Assembly (NCBI GenBank): GCA_944337235.1
Contig: CALVLK010000010.1
Span: 1 to 48,521 of the forward strand
Reading direction: 5' to 3'
Source of the DNA: an uncultured Clostridia bacterium
Lineage (GTDB): Bacteria > Bacillota > Clostridia > Christensenellales > Borkfalkiaceae
Length of the DNA stretch: 48,521 nt
The notes under the pieces: generated by a model
Databases searched by the model: none
What the model was told of the DNA's origin: nothing
Seen by the model: the letters and a program-made list of their open reading frames with translations, nothing else
Shown here: positions 1 through 9,481 of the stretch, piece after piece
Position numbering within the stretch: the first letter of the stretch is position 1
Layout of the letters: every line of letters begins with the position of its first letter
Translations under genes and position numbers: made by a program

Positions 1-2
1 TC

Positions 3-3000
3 TCGCCCATCACGCAGGTGCTCATCGAAAAGTACATCGGCGGCTGGAAGGAGATCGAGTTCGAGGTGCTGCGCGACGGCGCGGGCAACGTGCTTACCGT
101 CTGCTCCATGGAAAATTTCGACCCCGTCGGCGTACACACGGGCGACTCCATCGTCATCGCGCCCGCGGTGACGCTCTCGGACAAGGAATATCAGATGCTG
201 CGCTCGGCTTCGCTCTCCATCATCTCCGAACTGGGCATCGAGGGGGGCTGCAACTGCCAGTTTGCGCTGCGCCCCGACAGCTTTGAATATGCCGTCATCG
301 AGGTGAACCCGCGCGTTTCGCGTTCCTCGGCGCTTGCGAGCAAGGCGACGGGCTACCCCATTGCCAAGGTGACGACCAAGATCGCCTTGGGCTATACCCT
401 CGACGAGATCAGAAACGAGGTCACGGGCAAGACCTTCGCCTGTTTCGAGCCGACGCTCGACTATGTCGTCGTCAAGCTGCCCAAGTGGCCCTTCGATAAA
501 TTTTTGTACGCCAAGCGGGAACTCGGCTCGCGCATGAAGGCGACGGGCGAGGTCATGGCGATCGCGCCCACCTTCGAGCAGGCCATCATGAAGGCGGTAC
601 GCGGGGCGGAGATCTCGCTCACGACGCTCAATGCGCCCAAGTTCGAGGCGCTCTCGCGCGAGGAACTGTTTGCCGAGCTGCACAAGACGACGGACGAACG
701 GCTGTTCGCCGTGTTTGCGGCACTGAAGGCGGGCATCACCCCCGACGAGATCTTTGATATCACCAAGATCGATCGCTGGTTTTTGCATAAACTTCTCAAT
801 TTGGTGCGCTTTGAGGGAAGCATCGCGGGCAGCAAGCTGACGAGGGCGCAGTACCTTGCAGGCAAGCAGCTGGGCTATACCGACGCCGACCTTGCGCGCA
901 TCAGCGGGAACAAGGTCCCCCACCGCCGCGCATGCTTCAAGATGGTCGATACCTGCGCCGCCGAGTTCGCCGCGCAGACCCCCTATTTCTATTCCACCTT
1001 CGACGATCCCGCGCACGACGAGGCGGTCCCGTTCGTAAAAAACAGCAAGAAGCGCCGCGTCATCGTCATCGGCTCCGGCCCCATCCGCATCGGGCAGGGC
1101 ATCGAATTCGACTATTCCTCCGTCCACTGCGTGTGGACGCTCAAAGAGCTCGGCTACGAGGTCATCATCATCAACAACAATCCCGAGACGGTGTCGACGG
1201 ACTTCGATACGGCGGACAGGCTGTATTTCGAGTCGCTCACGCCCGAGGACGTGCAGAACGTCATCGACGTCGAAAAGCCGTACGGCGTCGTCATCACCTT
1301 CGGCGGGCAGACGGCGATCAAGCTGTGCGGATATCTCGCCAGGAAGGGCGTGCGCATTCTGGGCACGAGCGCAGACAGCGTCGACATGGCGGAGGACCGC
1401 GAGCGCTTTGACGAACTGCTCGAACAATTTCAGATCGCCCGCCCCAAGGGGCTCACCGTCATGACCAAGGAGGAGGCGATCCAGGCCGCCGAAACGCTGG
1501 GATACCCCGTGCTGCTGCGCCCCTCGTACGTCATCGGCGGGCAGAACATGACGATCGCCTTCACCGAAAACGATATCTCGCGCTATATGGACGTCATCCT
1601 GGCGCAGCATATCGAAAATCCCGTGCTCTGCGACAAGTATCTCATGGGGACGGAGCTCGAGGTGGACGCCATCTCCGACGGGGTGGACGTGCTCATCCCG
1701 GGCATCATGCAGCACATCGAGCGCGCGGGCGTGCATTCGGGCGACTCCATCGCCGTGTATCCGCCCTATCATCTGAGCGATCGCATGCTGAAAACGATCG
1801 TAGACATCTCGACGCAGCTGGCGCTCTCGCTCAAGACCAAGGGGCTCATCAACATTCAGTACCTCATCTATGAGAACAAACTGTATGTCATCGAGGTCAA
1901 TCCGCGCGCGTCGCGCACCATTCCCTATATCTCCAAGGTGACGGGCGTGCCCATGGTGGAGCTTGCCACCAAGATCATGGTGGGCGCCAAGCTCAGAAAG
2001 CTGGGTTACGGCACGGGGCTGTATCCCAACTCGCCCTATGTCGCCGTCAAGGTACCTGTGTTCAGCTTTGAAAAACTCAACGACGTCAACTCGCAGCTCG
2101 GTCCGGAGATGAAGTCGACGGGCGAGGTGCTCGGCATCGGCAAGACGATCGAAGAGACGCTCTTTAAGGGGCTTGTCTCGGCAGGGTTCAAGATGTGCCA
2201 CCCCACGCCGCACAGACCGGTCGGGGTATATTTCACCGTCAACGATCAGGACAAGTTCGAGATCGTGTCCATCGCCAAGAAATTTGCCGATCTGGGCTGT
2301 TCGCTGTATGCCACGGCGGGAACCGCAAAGGTCATCTCTGCGCTCGGTATCGACGTGACCGTGGTCGACCGGCTCAAGGCGACCAAGCAGGTATCCAAGC
2401 TCATGGACGATGGCAAGATCGACTATATCATCTATACGGGCAAGACGGACATGGATTCCATCAGCGACTATATCGAGCTGCATCACCATGCCATTCTGCT
2501 CGGCATCACCGTGCTTACCTCGCTCGATACGGCAAATGCGCTCTGCGACATCATCGCAAGCAAATTCACCGAATACAACACCGAGCTCGTGGACATCAAC
2601 CATCTGCGCACGGAGAAGATGAACTTAAGCTTCGTCAAGATGCAGTCCTGCGGCAACGACTATATCTACTTCGAAGATCCCGACGGGCAGATCACCTGTC
2701 CCGAATCGCTCGCCGTCAACTTTGCTTCGCGCAGGTACGGTATCGGCGGCGACGGCGTGGTGCTCATCGAGCGCTCGGAGGTCGCCGACGCCAAGATGCG
2801 CATCTTCAACCAGGACGGTTCGGAGGGCATGATGGCGGGCAACGCCATCCGCTGCGTGGCGAAATATCTCTATGAAGAGGGCATCGTGCCCAAGGAGGAG
2901 ATGCGCATCGAAACGAACAGCGGCGTGCGCAGCGTAAAGGTGTTCTCCTTCGGCGGCGTGGTGTCGTCGGCGAGCGTCGATCTGGGCGAGCCGATCTTTG

Positions 3001-3461
3001 ACGGCGCCAAGATCCCCTCTGTATGGAAGGGGGAGCGCATCGTCGATCAGCCCATGCTTATCGACGGCGAGGAGCTGCGCGTCACGCTTGTTAATCTGGG
3101 CAACCCGCACTGCGTGATCTTCTGCCCCAAGGTGGACGATGTGCCTGTGGAGACGCTCGGCCCCAAGATCGAGCACAGCGAATATTTCCCGCAGAAGGTG
3201 AATGTGGAGTTCATCCGCGTCGTCAACCCTTACACGATCAAGATGCGCGTATGGGAGCGCGGCAACGGCGAGACGTGGGCGTGCGGCACGGGTGCCGCTG
3301 CGGCTGCGGTCGCCTGCGTGCTCAACGGCCTGTGTGCGCGCGACACCGATATCACCGTCAAGCTGAAGGGGGGCGATCTGATCGTCAACTATCATTCGGA
3401 CGGATCCGTCACCCTCACGGGCGGCGTACAGAAAGTATATGAGGGGAAAGTGAGGTTCTGA
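3..3461 (+). CDS. carB-dapF: Carbamoyl-phosphate synthase large subunit (5'-partial) fused in frame to diaminopimelate epimerase
   Basis: The reading frame is open from the left window edge, so the start lies outside. The first ~870 residues are CarB, which makes carbamoyl phosphate from bicarbonate, ATP and glutamine-derived ammonia for arginine and pyrimidine synthesis. Visible are the end of the first ATP-grasp half (opening [17 protein letters not shown], then [20 protein letters not shown]), the oligomerisation region, the second ATP-grasp half ([35 protein letters not shown]) and the MGS-like allosteric domain (TAGTAKVI). Compared with the usual ~1070 residues about 200 N-terminal ones are missing. 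No stop codon follows CarB: after [14 protein letters not shown] the frame runs straight into DapF at nt 2619 and ends at TGA 3459-3461. carA is expected just left of the window. Either a true bifunctional protein or an mRNA with an internal start; the open frame itself is directly visible. Confidence 0.93.
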   Translation, partial: SPITQVLIEKYIGGWKEIEFEVLRDGAGNVLTVCSMENFDPVGVHTGDSIVIAPAVTLSDKEYQMLRSASLSIISELGIEGGCNCQFALRPDSFEYAVIEVNPRVSRSSALASKATGYPIAKVTTKIALGYTLDEIRNEVTGKTFACFEPTLDYVVVKLPKWPFDKFLYAKRELGSRMKATGEVMAIAPTFEQAIMKAVRGAEISLTTLNAPKFEALSREELFAELHKTTDERLFAVFAALKAGITPDEIFDITKIDRWFLHKLLNLVRFEGSIAGSKLTRAQYLAGKQLGYTDADLARISGNKVPHRRACFKMVDTCAAEFAAQTPYFYSTFDDPAHDEAVPFVKNSKKRRVIVIGSGPIRIGQGIEFDYSSVHCVWTLKELGYEVIIINNNPETVSTDFDTADRLYFESLTPEDVQNVIDVEKPYGVVITFGGQTAIKLCGYLARKGVRILGTSADSVDMAEDRERFDELLEQFQIARPKGLTVMTKEEAIQAAETLGYPVLLRPSYVIGGQNMTIAFTENDISRYMDVILAQHIENPVLCDKYLMGTELEVDAISDGVDVLIPGIMQHIERAGVHSGDSIAVYPPYHLSDRMLKTIVDISTQLALSLKTKGLINIQYLIYENKLYVIEVNPRASRTIPYISKVTGVPMVELATKIMVGAKLRKLGYGTGLYPNSPYVAVKVPVFSFEKLNDVNSQLGPEMKSTGEVLGIGKTIEETLFKGLVSAGFKMCHPTPHRPVGVYFTVNDQDKFEIVSIAKKFADLGCSLYATAGTAKVISALGIDVTVVDRLKATKQVSKLMDDGKIDYIIYTGKTDMDSISDYIELHHHAILLGITVLTSLDTANALCDIIASKFTEYNTELVDINHLRTEKMNLSFVKMQSCGNDYIYFEDPDGQITCPESLAVNFASRRYGIGGDGVVLIERSEVADAKMRIFNQDGSEGMMAGNAIRCVAKYLYEEGIVPKEEMRIETNSGVRSVKVFSFGGVVSSASVDLGEPIFDGAKIPSVWKGERIVDQPMLIDGEELRVTLVNLGNPHCVIFCPKVDDVPVETLGPKIEHSEYFPQKVNVEFIRVVNPYTIKMRVWERGNGETWACGTGAAAAAVACVLNGLCARDTDITVKLKGGDLIVNYHSDGSVTLTGGVQKVYEGKVRF
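2619..3461 (+). other. dapF: DapF (diaminopimelate epimerase) module of the fusion; possible internal start
   Basis: This 280-residue part converts LL- to meso-diaminopimelate for lysine and peptidoglycan synthesis. It begins [18 protein letters not shown], the normal DapF N-terminus, so the whole enzyme is present with no extra linker. The second catalytic cysteine is seen in [12 protein letters not shown] (about residue 222). The first one, normally in a CGNGxRC motif near residue 73, is replaced: the sequence reads MMAGNAIRC with Ala codon 2835-2837. GGAG at 2612-2615 lies only 3 nt before the ATG, a poor but possible ribosome binding site for separate initiation. The meso-DAP-type MurE at 28.5 kb agrees with a need for this product. 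Fold assignment is sure; activity is less so because of the missing cysteine. Confidence 0.88.
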
Positions 3462-4075
3462 TGCAGAGAGAGACTTTTTACGAAGAGAGCGCCGTCCCGG
3501 CGTCGAGTCTGCGCGAAGCAAAACTGTATAAGATGTTTCATATCGCACAGATCGTCGCCATCGTGCTGCTCTGCGCGCTGCTTTTGTTCTTTGTTCCCTA
3601 TTGGATGTCCCGTTGGGGCTTATATCGGAACGGAGATCTTACGATCGCAGAGTTTTTCGTGCTCATCATCCCGGAAGTGATGCTGATTGTGTTCATCGGG
3701 GTCGCGGCGCTCATCTTCTTTTTCATCAAGAGAAGGTTCAACATCAGCTACGACTATTCCTTTGTGGATGACGAGCTGCGCGTTTCAAAGGTGTTCAACG
3801 GCAAACGGCGCAAATTTCTCGTCCGCCTCGAGGCGGAATATATGCTCAAGCTCGGCTGGGCGGATCGCGAGTCCTTTCAGCGCACCTGCGCGGGGATGGA
3901 CAGAAAGAGCATCCGCTTCCTCACTCCGAACAAGGCGCCCGTCGAGGGAAAAGAGTTTTATTACGTGCTGTACACCACATCGCTGGGCAAAACGGTCTAT
4001 GTGCTCGAGGCGCGGCAGGAGATGCTCGAATGCCTGGTGCGTGCTGCGGGCGTGAATAAGTTGGAGCGCGCATGA
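3461..4075 (+). CDS. Uncharacterised two-helix membrane protein
   Basis: A 204-residue protein with two hydrophobic segments, about residues 28-48 (IVAIVLLCALLLFFVPYW) and 66-90 (FFVLIIPEVMLIVFIGVAAL), followed by a soluble C-terminal part of ~110 residues that begins with a basic stretch (KRRFNISYDYSFVDDELRV). The hydrophilic part resembles the PH-like cytoplasmic domains of small Clostridia membrane proteins of unknown function, but I do not recognise a named family with certainty. The ATG shares its A with the TGA of carB-dapF, and the stop overlaps the start of the cysteine desulfurase by 4 nt (ATGA), so it is translated as part of this operon. Overlaps on both sides are the main evidence that it is a real gene. 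No function is proposed. Confidence 0.85.
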   Translation: MQRETFYEESAVPASSLREAKLYKMFHIAQIVAIVLLCALLLFFVPYWMSRWGLYRNGDLTIAEFFVLIIPEVMLIVFIGVAALIFFFIKRRFNISYDYSFVDDELRVSKVFNGKRRKFLVRLEAEYMLKLGWADRESFQRTCAGMDRKSIRFLTPNKAPVEGKEFYYVLYTTSLGKTVYVLEARQEMLECLVRAAGVNKLERA

Positions 4076-5199
4076 AGATCTATCTGGACAACGCCGCGAC
4101 GACGCGGCCGAACGTCGACGCGGTACAGCGTGCCTTCTCTGCGCTCGGCGACGATTATTTCAATCCCTCCGCACTCTATCTGGAGGGGGTCGTCATGCAC
4201 AACGCGATCAGATCGGCACGCAAGACGCTGCTTGAGGCGGTTGCGGATCCCTTTCTGTATGATCTCATCTTTACCTCGGGCGGCACGGAGGCAGATAACC
4301 ATGCGCTGTTCGGCCTGTGCAGGCGGGGCAATGTCATCATTTCGCAGGGCGAACATGCGGCGGTGTACGAGAGCGCCATGGAGCTGAAACGGCGGGGGGC
4401 GGACGTGCGCCTTGCGCCCCTGCGCGCGGACGGGAGCGTGGATCCCGAAAAGCTGCTCGCCCTCGTCGACGACCGCACTTCGCTCGTCTCGGTGGTGCAC
4501 GTCAACAACGAGACGGGCGCCGTCAACGACATCGAGGCGCTCTCGTCGCAGGTCAAGGAGCGCAACGAGCACACGCTGTTCCACAGCGACGGCGTGCAGG
4601 CATACGGCAAGATCGCCTTTCGCCTGCCGCGCAGCGTAGACGCATACAGCATCTCTGCGCATAAGATCGGCGGCGCCAAGGGGACGGGCGCGCTCATCCG
4701 CAAAAAGAATATCCGGCTGCTGCCCTATCTCTTCGGCGGCGGGCAGGAGGGGGGCATGCGCAGCGGCACGGAGAACGTGTTCGGCATCCTCTGCTTTGCC
4801 TATGCCGCAGAGCCGAAATTTGTATCGCTTGCGCGCGAGGGCGCCCGCCTGAGCGCGCTGCGCGAACTGCTTTGGCAGAGTTTGAATTGCGACGTCTTCC
4901 GCCGCATATCCCCCGAAGACGGTTCGCCCTATATCCTCGCCGTGGCGGCGGACGGACTACGCGGCGAAATTTTGCAGCGGCTCATGGCGGAGCGCGGCGT
5001 GCTTGTCGGGACGGGCAGCGCCTGCTCTTCGCGCCATCCGTTCAGCCGCGTCGTGGCGGCGTGCGGGCTGGAGGAGCGCTTTTTGCACGGCGTTCTGCGC
5101 TTCAGCTTTTCGACGGAGACGACGCAGGAGGAGGTCATGGCGGCGGCAGCCGCCGCAAACGATGCGGCAAGCGAGCTGATCTCGCGCACGGGCCGCTGA
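4072..5199 (+). CDS. Cysteine desulfurase (NifS/IscS class V aminotransferase family)
   Basis: A PLP enzyme of 375 residues that takes sulfur from cysteine, leaving a persulfide on its own catalytic cysteine. Seen: the N-terminal YLDNAATTRPN motif, FTSGGTEADNHA, the PLP lysine in SAHKIGGAKGTG (Lys ~198), and the active-site loop GTGSACSSRHPFSRV with catalytic Cys ~318. The short active-site loop of this type is typical of dedicated desulfurases next to thiI, like Bacillus NifZ. thiI follows after 11 nt, so the likely job is to supply sulfur for 4-thiouridine in tRNA (inference from context). The start overlaps the preceding gene by 4 nt (ATGA). Confidence 0.94.
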   Translation: MKIYLDNAATTRPNVDAVQRAFSALGDDYFNPSALYLEGVVMHNAIRSARKTLLEAVADPFLYDLIFTSGGTEADNHALFGLCRRGNVIISQGEHAAVYESAMELKRRGADVRLAPLRADGSVDPEKLLALVDDRTSLVSVVHVNNETGAVNDIEALSSQVKERNEHTLFHSDGVQAYGKIAFRLPRSVDAYSISAHKIGGAKGTGALIRKKNIRLLPYLFGGGQEGGMRSGTENVFGILCFAYAAEPKFVSLAREGARLSALRELLWQSLNCDVFRRISPEDGSPYILAVAADGLRGEILQRLMAERGVLVGTGSACSSRHPFSRVVAACGLEERFLHGVLRFSFSTETTQEEVMAAAAAANDAASELISRTGR

Positions 5200-5210
5200 G
5201 AAGGAGTATC

Positions 5211-6359
5211 ATGGAAAAGGTCATCATCATCCGCTATGCGGAGATCCACCTGAAGGGAAAGAACAGGGGCTATTTTGAACGGGTCTTTGCCGTCAACCTC
5301 GAGCGGGCGCTGAAGGGCATCCGCCACGAATTGCACCGCACGAGCGGGCGCTATCTCATCGCCGCCTTCGACGAGGGGCGGACGGAGGAGATCCTCTCGA
5401 AGATTGCGCGCGTGTTCGGCGTTCATTCCTATTCGCTCGGATATCTTACGGGCGGGGAGCTCGACGAGATCTATGACGCATGCCTTCTGGTCGCGCCCAG
5501 GCGCGGCACGTTCAAGGTGGAGAGCCACCGCGCCTACAAAAATTATCCGCTCACCTCCATGCAGATCTCTGCCGAGATCGGCGCGCGGCTTCTGCAGGCG
5601 TTCCCCCTGAAGGTGGACGTCCATTCGCCCGAGCATACCGTCTATGTCGACGTGCGCACTGCGCACGAGGCGCTCGTGTTCTGCAGCTTTGAACCGGGGC
5701 CGGGCGGAATGCCCGTCGACACCTCAGGAAAGGGGCTGCTGCTGCTTTCGGGAGGCATCGATTCCCCCGTCGCGGGCTATATGATGGCAAAACGGGGCAT
5801 GAGCGTAGAGCTGCTGCACTTCCACAGCTACCCCTATACCAATGACGGCGCAAAGGAGAAGGTCAAGGAACTTGCCGCACTGCTTGCTGCCTATTCCATA
5901 TCTCCTGTGCTCACGACCATCAACGTGGCGCACATTCAGGAGGCGATCCACAGCAAGTGTGCGCCAGAGCTCAACGTGACGCTGCTGCGCCGCTTTATGG
6001 TGCGCCTTGCCGAGCGCGTGGCAAAGAGGAAGGGCGCGCAGTGCCTGATCACGGGCGAAAGCCTTGGGCAGGTCGCCAGCCAGACGATCGAGGGCATCAC
6101 CTCTTCCAACGCGGTGGCGACGCTCCCCATTCTGCGGCCGCTCATCGGGTTCGACAAGGATGAGATTATTCTGCACGCCAAAAAGATGGGCACGTTCGAT
6201 ATCTCCATTCAGCCGTTTGAGGACTGCTGTACCGTGTTCCTGCCAGATTTCCCCGCGATCAAGCCAAAGCTCTCCTTCGTAGAGGAAGAGGAAGGGAAGC
6301 TGGACGTCGAGGCGCTCCTGCAGGAGGCAATGGAGAGCGAAGAGACGTTCACCCTGTAA
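5211..6359 (+). CDS. thiI: tRNA 4-thiouridine synthase ThiI
   Basis: The enzyme adenylates U8 of tRNA and transfers sulfur from a desulfurase persulfide to form 4-thiouridine. The 382-residue protein begins MEKVIIIRYAEIHLKGKNRG, the conserved ThiI N-terminus, followed by a THUMP domain (to ~165) and a PP-loop ATPase domain with SGGIDSPVAGYMMAKRG (~185) and LITGESLGQVASQT. It ends shortly after the PP-loop domain and lacks the C-terminal rhodanese domain of E. coli ThiI, as is usual in Gram-positives; sulfur must therefore come directly from the partner desulfurase encoded just upstream. The ATG at 5211 is preceded by AAGGAG; the frame is open further upstream, but that part overlaps the desulfurase in another frame and is not ThiI-like. 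Confidence 0.96.
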   Translation: MEKVIIIRYAEIHLKGKNRGYFERVFAVNLERALKGIRHELHRTSGRYLIAAFDEGRTEEILSKIARVFGVHSYSLGYLTGGELDEIYDACLLVAPRRGTFKVESHRAYKNYPLTSMQISAEIGARLLQAFPLKVDVHSPEHTVYVDVRTAHEALVFCSFEPGPGGMPVDTSGKGLLLLSGGIDSPVAGYMMAKRGMSVELLHFHSYPYTNDGAKEKVKELAALLAAYSISPVLTTINVAHIQEAIHSKCAPELNVTLLRRFMVRLAERVAKRKGAQCLITGESLGQVASQTIEGITSSNAVATLPILRPLIGFDKDEIILHAKKMGTFDISIQPFEDCCTVFLPDFPAIKPKLSFVEEEEGKLDVEALLQEAMESEETFTL

Positions 6360-6373
6360 AAATTACCTGCAGC

Positions 6374-6401
6374 AAAAAGCCCGCGGATATGCGGGCTTTT
6401 T
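6374..6401. terminator. Bidirectional intrinsic terminator between thiI and the PBP gene
   Basis: AAAAAGCCCGC (6374-6384) pairs with GCGGGCTTTTT (6391-6401) around a 6-nt loop. The stem has T runs on both strands, fitting the convergent genes thiI (+) and PBP (-). Confidence 0.9.
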
Positions 6402-6416
6402 CCATATATCAATATA

Positions 6417-8585
6417 TTAAGGCAGCTCCCACCATTGGTCGGGCACATCGGCGGGAAGGGGAATGCGGACGGCGGGCAGAACGACCTCCTCGCCGCACAC
6501 GCCCTGCCATACGGGCTGTACGGAGTATTCGTAGCGTTCCCCCGCACATACGGAGTTGTCGCAGATGCAGTTGCGGTATTTTCCCTGATAGATCGTAGTA
6601 GTTTGTTCGCCACAACGCCTTTTTATGACGTAATCATAGTACTTTGTCTGACATAATACTATAGTCACGCCCCCATCATGGACGGTGATCTGCGGTTTTT
6701 GGATCTTGGGATGGGAAAAGCGCGTGCTCGTCTGCTGCGGTATGGCGCTCTTGCGGAAGAGTTCCTTGCGCGCAAGATAGGCGGGGGCGAGCGGATCGGC
6801 GAGCACCATGCGGTGATTGGCGGTATATTCTTCGTCGTCGAGCGCGACCTCGCATACCTCGTCGCTCTCCGGAAGGGGGCGGGGTGCGGCGGCATACATG
6901 GCGCGCAGGATGTCGCAGGCGATCGCGGCGGGCTTTGCGCCGCCCGTCGTCTGGACGGGGGAATTGTCGCGGTTGCCCAGCCATACGCACACCGTGTCCT
7001 CGCCCGTATAGGCGATCGTATAGGCGTCGGTATTGCCTGCGGCCCCTCCCCCCGTGCCCGTCTTGGCGCAGACGGGAAAGGGCAGAGTGTTCAGTTTTTT
7101 TGCCGTTCCTTCGCGCACAGCGGTCGTGAGCATGTCGTTGACGAGCACGCAGACGTCGCGCGAGAAGACGGGGCGCTCCTCCTCTCTGTTCTCGTAGAGG
7201 ATATGCCCCCGTTCATCCTTTACGCAGGTGATGAAGTGCCCCTTTGCAAAGGTCCCGCCCTTTGCAAAGGTTGCATAGGCGTCTGCAAGGGCGGGCAGCG
7301 TAAAGCCTTCGCGCATGCCGCCGAGCGCGAGCGCGAGCGTCTCGTCCTCCTCCGAAATACTTAAATCCATGCGGGAAAGGTATTGCGCCGCCCGATGCGG
7401 CGTAAGTGCGTTCAGCAATTTTACGGCGGGGATATTTACGCTGCTTGCAAGGGCCTTTCTTGCGCTCATGTATCCGCTGCAGGTGCCGCCGTAATTTTCG
7501 GGCGCATAGCCGCCGTAGTCGACGCGTTCGTCCAAAAGCGGGGTTGCGGGCGAGATGAGGTTCTCCTCCAGCGCCGGGGCATACACGGCGAGCGGCTTGA
7601 TGAGGGAGGCAGGCAGCCGCCTGATCATGCCGCAGGTGGAGTGAAAGGCGCGCACGGCATTCGTTGCGTGTTCCCGTACGAGCATGGCCGCGTCGCTCTC
7701 CGCCTCCTGCCCTTCGAGGCGCTGTTGCAGTGCGGGGTCATAACGGGTATAGACCGTCACGTTGTCCGAGGAAAGGTCGGGCAGAATGTGCGCAAGCTCT
7801 TCAAACAGGGCGTCGAGGAAGGCGTTGCGTTCCAGTTGTTCGCCCGGCGCTTTGGGCAGGGGCTGCGTTGCGGCATAGCGCTCCTCCGCCTCGGTCAGAT
7901 ATCCCTGCTCGCGCATGAGCGAGAGTACGTAATTCCGCCGTGCGAGGCATGCCGCGGGGTCGCGGAATGGGGAGTAGCGGTTGGGGGAGCGGATGAGTGC
8001 GGCGAGCATGGCGCTCTCGTGCGGGGCGAGTTCGGGTGGCGTCTTGCCGAAATACAGCCGCGCCGCGTCTGCAATGCCAAAGGCGCTGTGCCCGAAATAG
8101 ATGCTGTTGAGATAGCAGGAGAGGATCTCTTCCTTGCTCATTTCATGTTCGAGCATGCGCGCCAGGCGGATCTCGCGGCACTTGCGCCTGAGCGTCTTTT
8201 CCCCCGAAAGATGCGTGTTTTTGATGAGCTGCTGTGAGATGGTTGAGGCGCCCTCGCGGAAGGAGAAGGAGAGGGCGTTTTTCATTGTCGCCTTGACCAT
8301 CCTGCGCACGTCCACGCCGTGGTGTTTGAAGAAGCGCTTGTCCTCTACGGCGACAAAGGCGCTCCAGACGTGAGGGGGCAGCTCGTCGAACGCCTGCGCC
8401 CCCGCGGGCAGGGGGACGGGATTCCCCGCCCCGTCGAAGATGCTGACGCACGCCGTGTCCTTCGTGAGTTTTTCAAGGTCGAGTTTTGCCCCCGCCGTCA
8501 TGGCGAAGTAGAAGAGAAAGAGCGCCAACACAGCGGCAGAGAGCAGGGCGGTCAGCAAAAGAAAGAGTCGGAAAGTGCGGTTCAT
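6417..8585 (-). CDS. Class A penicillin-binding protein (glycosyltransferase/transpeptidase, PBP1A-like)
   Basis: A bifunctional peptidoglycan synthase anchored by one N-terminal helix (~residues 3-28). The GT51 glycosyltransferase domain is clear: EDKRFFKHHGVD with the catalytic Glu, GASTISQQLIKN, and RKCREIRLARMLE. The transpeptidase has SxxK as SLIK (in RRLPASLIKPL), SxN as SVN (ALASSVNIPA) and KTGTGGG. The segment just before SxxK is shorter than in typical PBP1A; the usual GGxxYxxSxFNRA stretch is hardly recognisable. A ~90-residue C-terminal tail (WELP end) looks like a fibronectin-type accessory domain. The start is taken at 8585 (MNRTFRLFLLL), which puts the membrane helix at the N-terminus; a longer frame reaches 8675 but lies over the cobB promoter. 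No good Shine-Dalgarno is seen. Transcribed divergently from cobB. 722 residues. Confidence 0.92.
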   Translation of the reverse strand: MNRTFRLFLLLTALLSAAVLALFLFYFAMTAGAKLDLEKLTKDTACVSIFDGAGNPVPLPAGAQAFDELPPHVWSAFVAVEDKRFFKHHGVDVRRMVKATMKNALSFSFREGASTISQQLIKNTHLSGEKTLRRKCREIRLARMLEHEMSKEEILSCYLNSIYFGHSAFGIADAARLYFGKTPPELAPHESAMLAALIRSPNRYSPFRDPAACLARRNYVLSLMREQGYLTEAEERYAATQPLPKAPGEQLERNAFLDALFEELAHILPDLSSDNVTVYTRYDPALQQRLEGQEAESDAAMLVREHATNAVRAFHSTCGMIRRLPASLIKPLAVYAPALEENLISPATPLLDERVDYGGYAPENYGGTCSGYMSARKALASSVNIPAVKLLNALTPHRAAQYLSRMDLSISEEDETLALALGGMREGFTLPALADAYATFAKGGTFAKGHFITCVKDERGHILYENREEERPVFSRDVCVLVNDMLTTAVREGTAKKLNTLPFPVCAKTGTGGGAAGNTDAYTIAYTGEDTVCVWLGNRDNSPVQTTGGAKPAAIACDILRAMYAAAPRPLPESDEVCEVALDDEEYTANHRMVLADPLAPAYLARKELFRKSAIPQQTSTRFSHPKIQKPQITVHDGGVTIVLCQTKYYDYVIKRRCGEQTTTIYQGKYRNCICDNSVCAGERYEYSVQPVWQGVCGEEVVLPAVRIPLPADVPDQWWELP

Positions 8586-8639
8586 GCAAACAGTATCTGT
8601 TTTTTGTAAAAAAATTTGCACGCGCGCAGGGCGCATCGA

Positions 8640-8686
8640 TTGAAAAAATATGCAATTTGTGCTATAATCGGACAAGAGATCTTGTC
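8640..8686 (+). promoter_or_regulatory. cobB promoter with inverted-repeat operator candidate
   Basis: TTGAAA (8640-8645), a 17-bp spacer and TATAAT (8663-8668) form a strong sigma-A promoter. Immediately downstream lies GACAAG-AGAT-CTTGTC (8671-8686), a 6-bp inverted repeat covering the expected transcription start, followed by a GTCCCC/GGGGAC hairpin (8684-8701) in the leader. The repeat could be an operator or simply leader-RNA structure. Confidence 0.75.
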
Positions 8687-8716
8687 CCCCGAAACGGGGA
8701 CGGAAGGGAGGACGGC

Positions 8717-9445
<729 letters not shown>

Positions 9446-9481
9446 GGCGGGAAGGCGGGGCAGCCCCGCAGCGGAGAAAAC

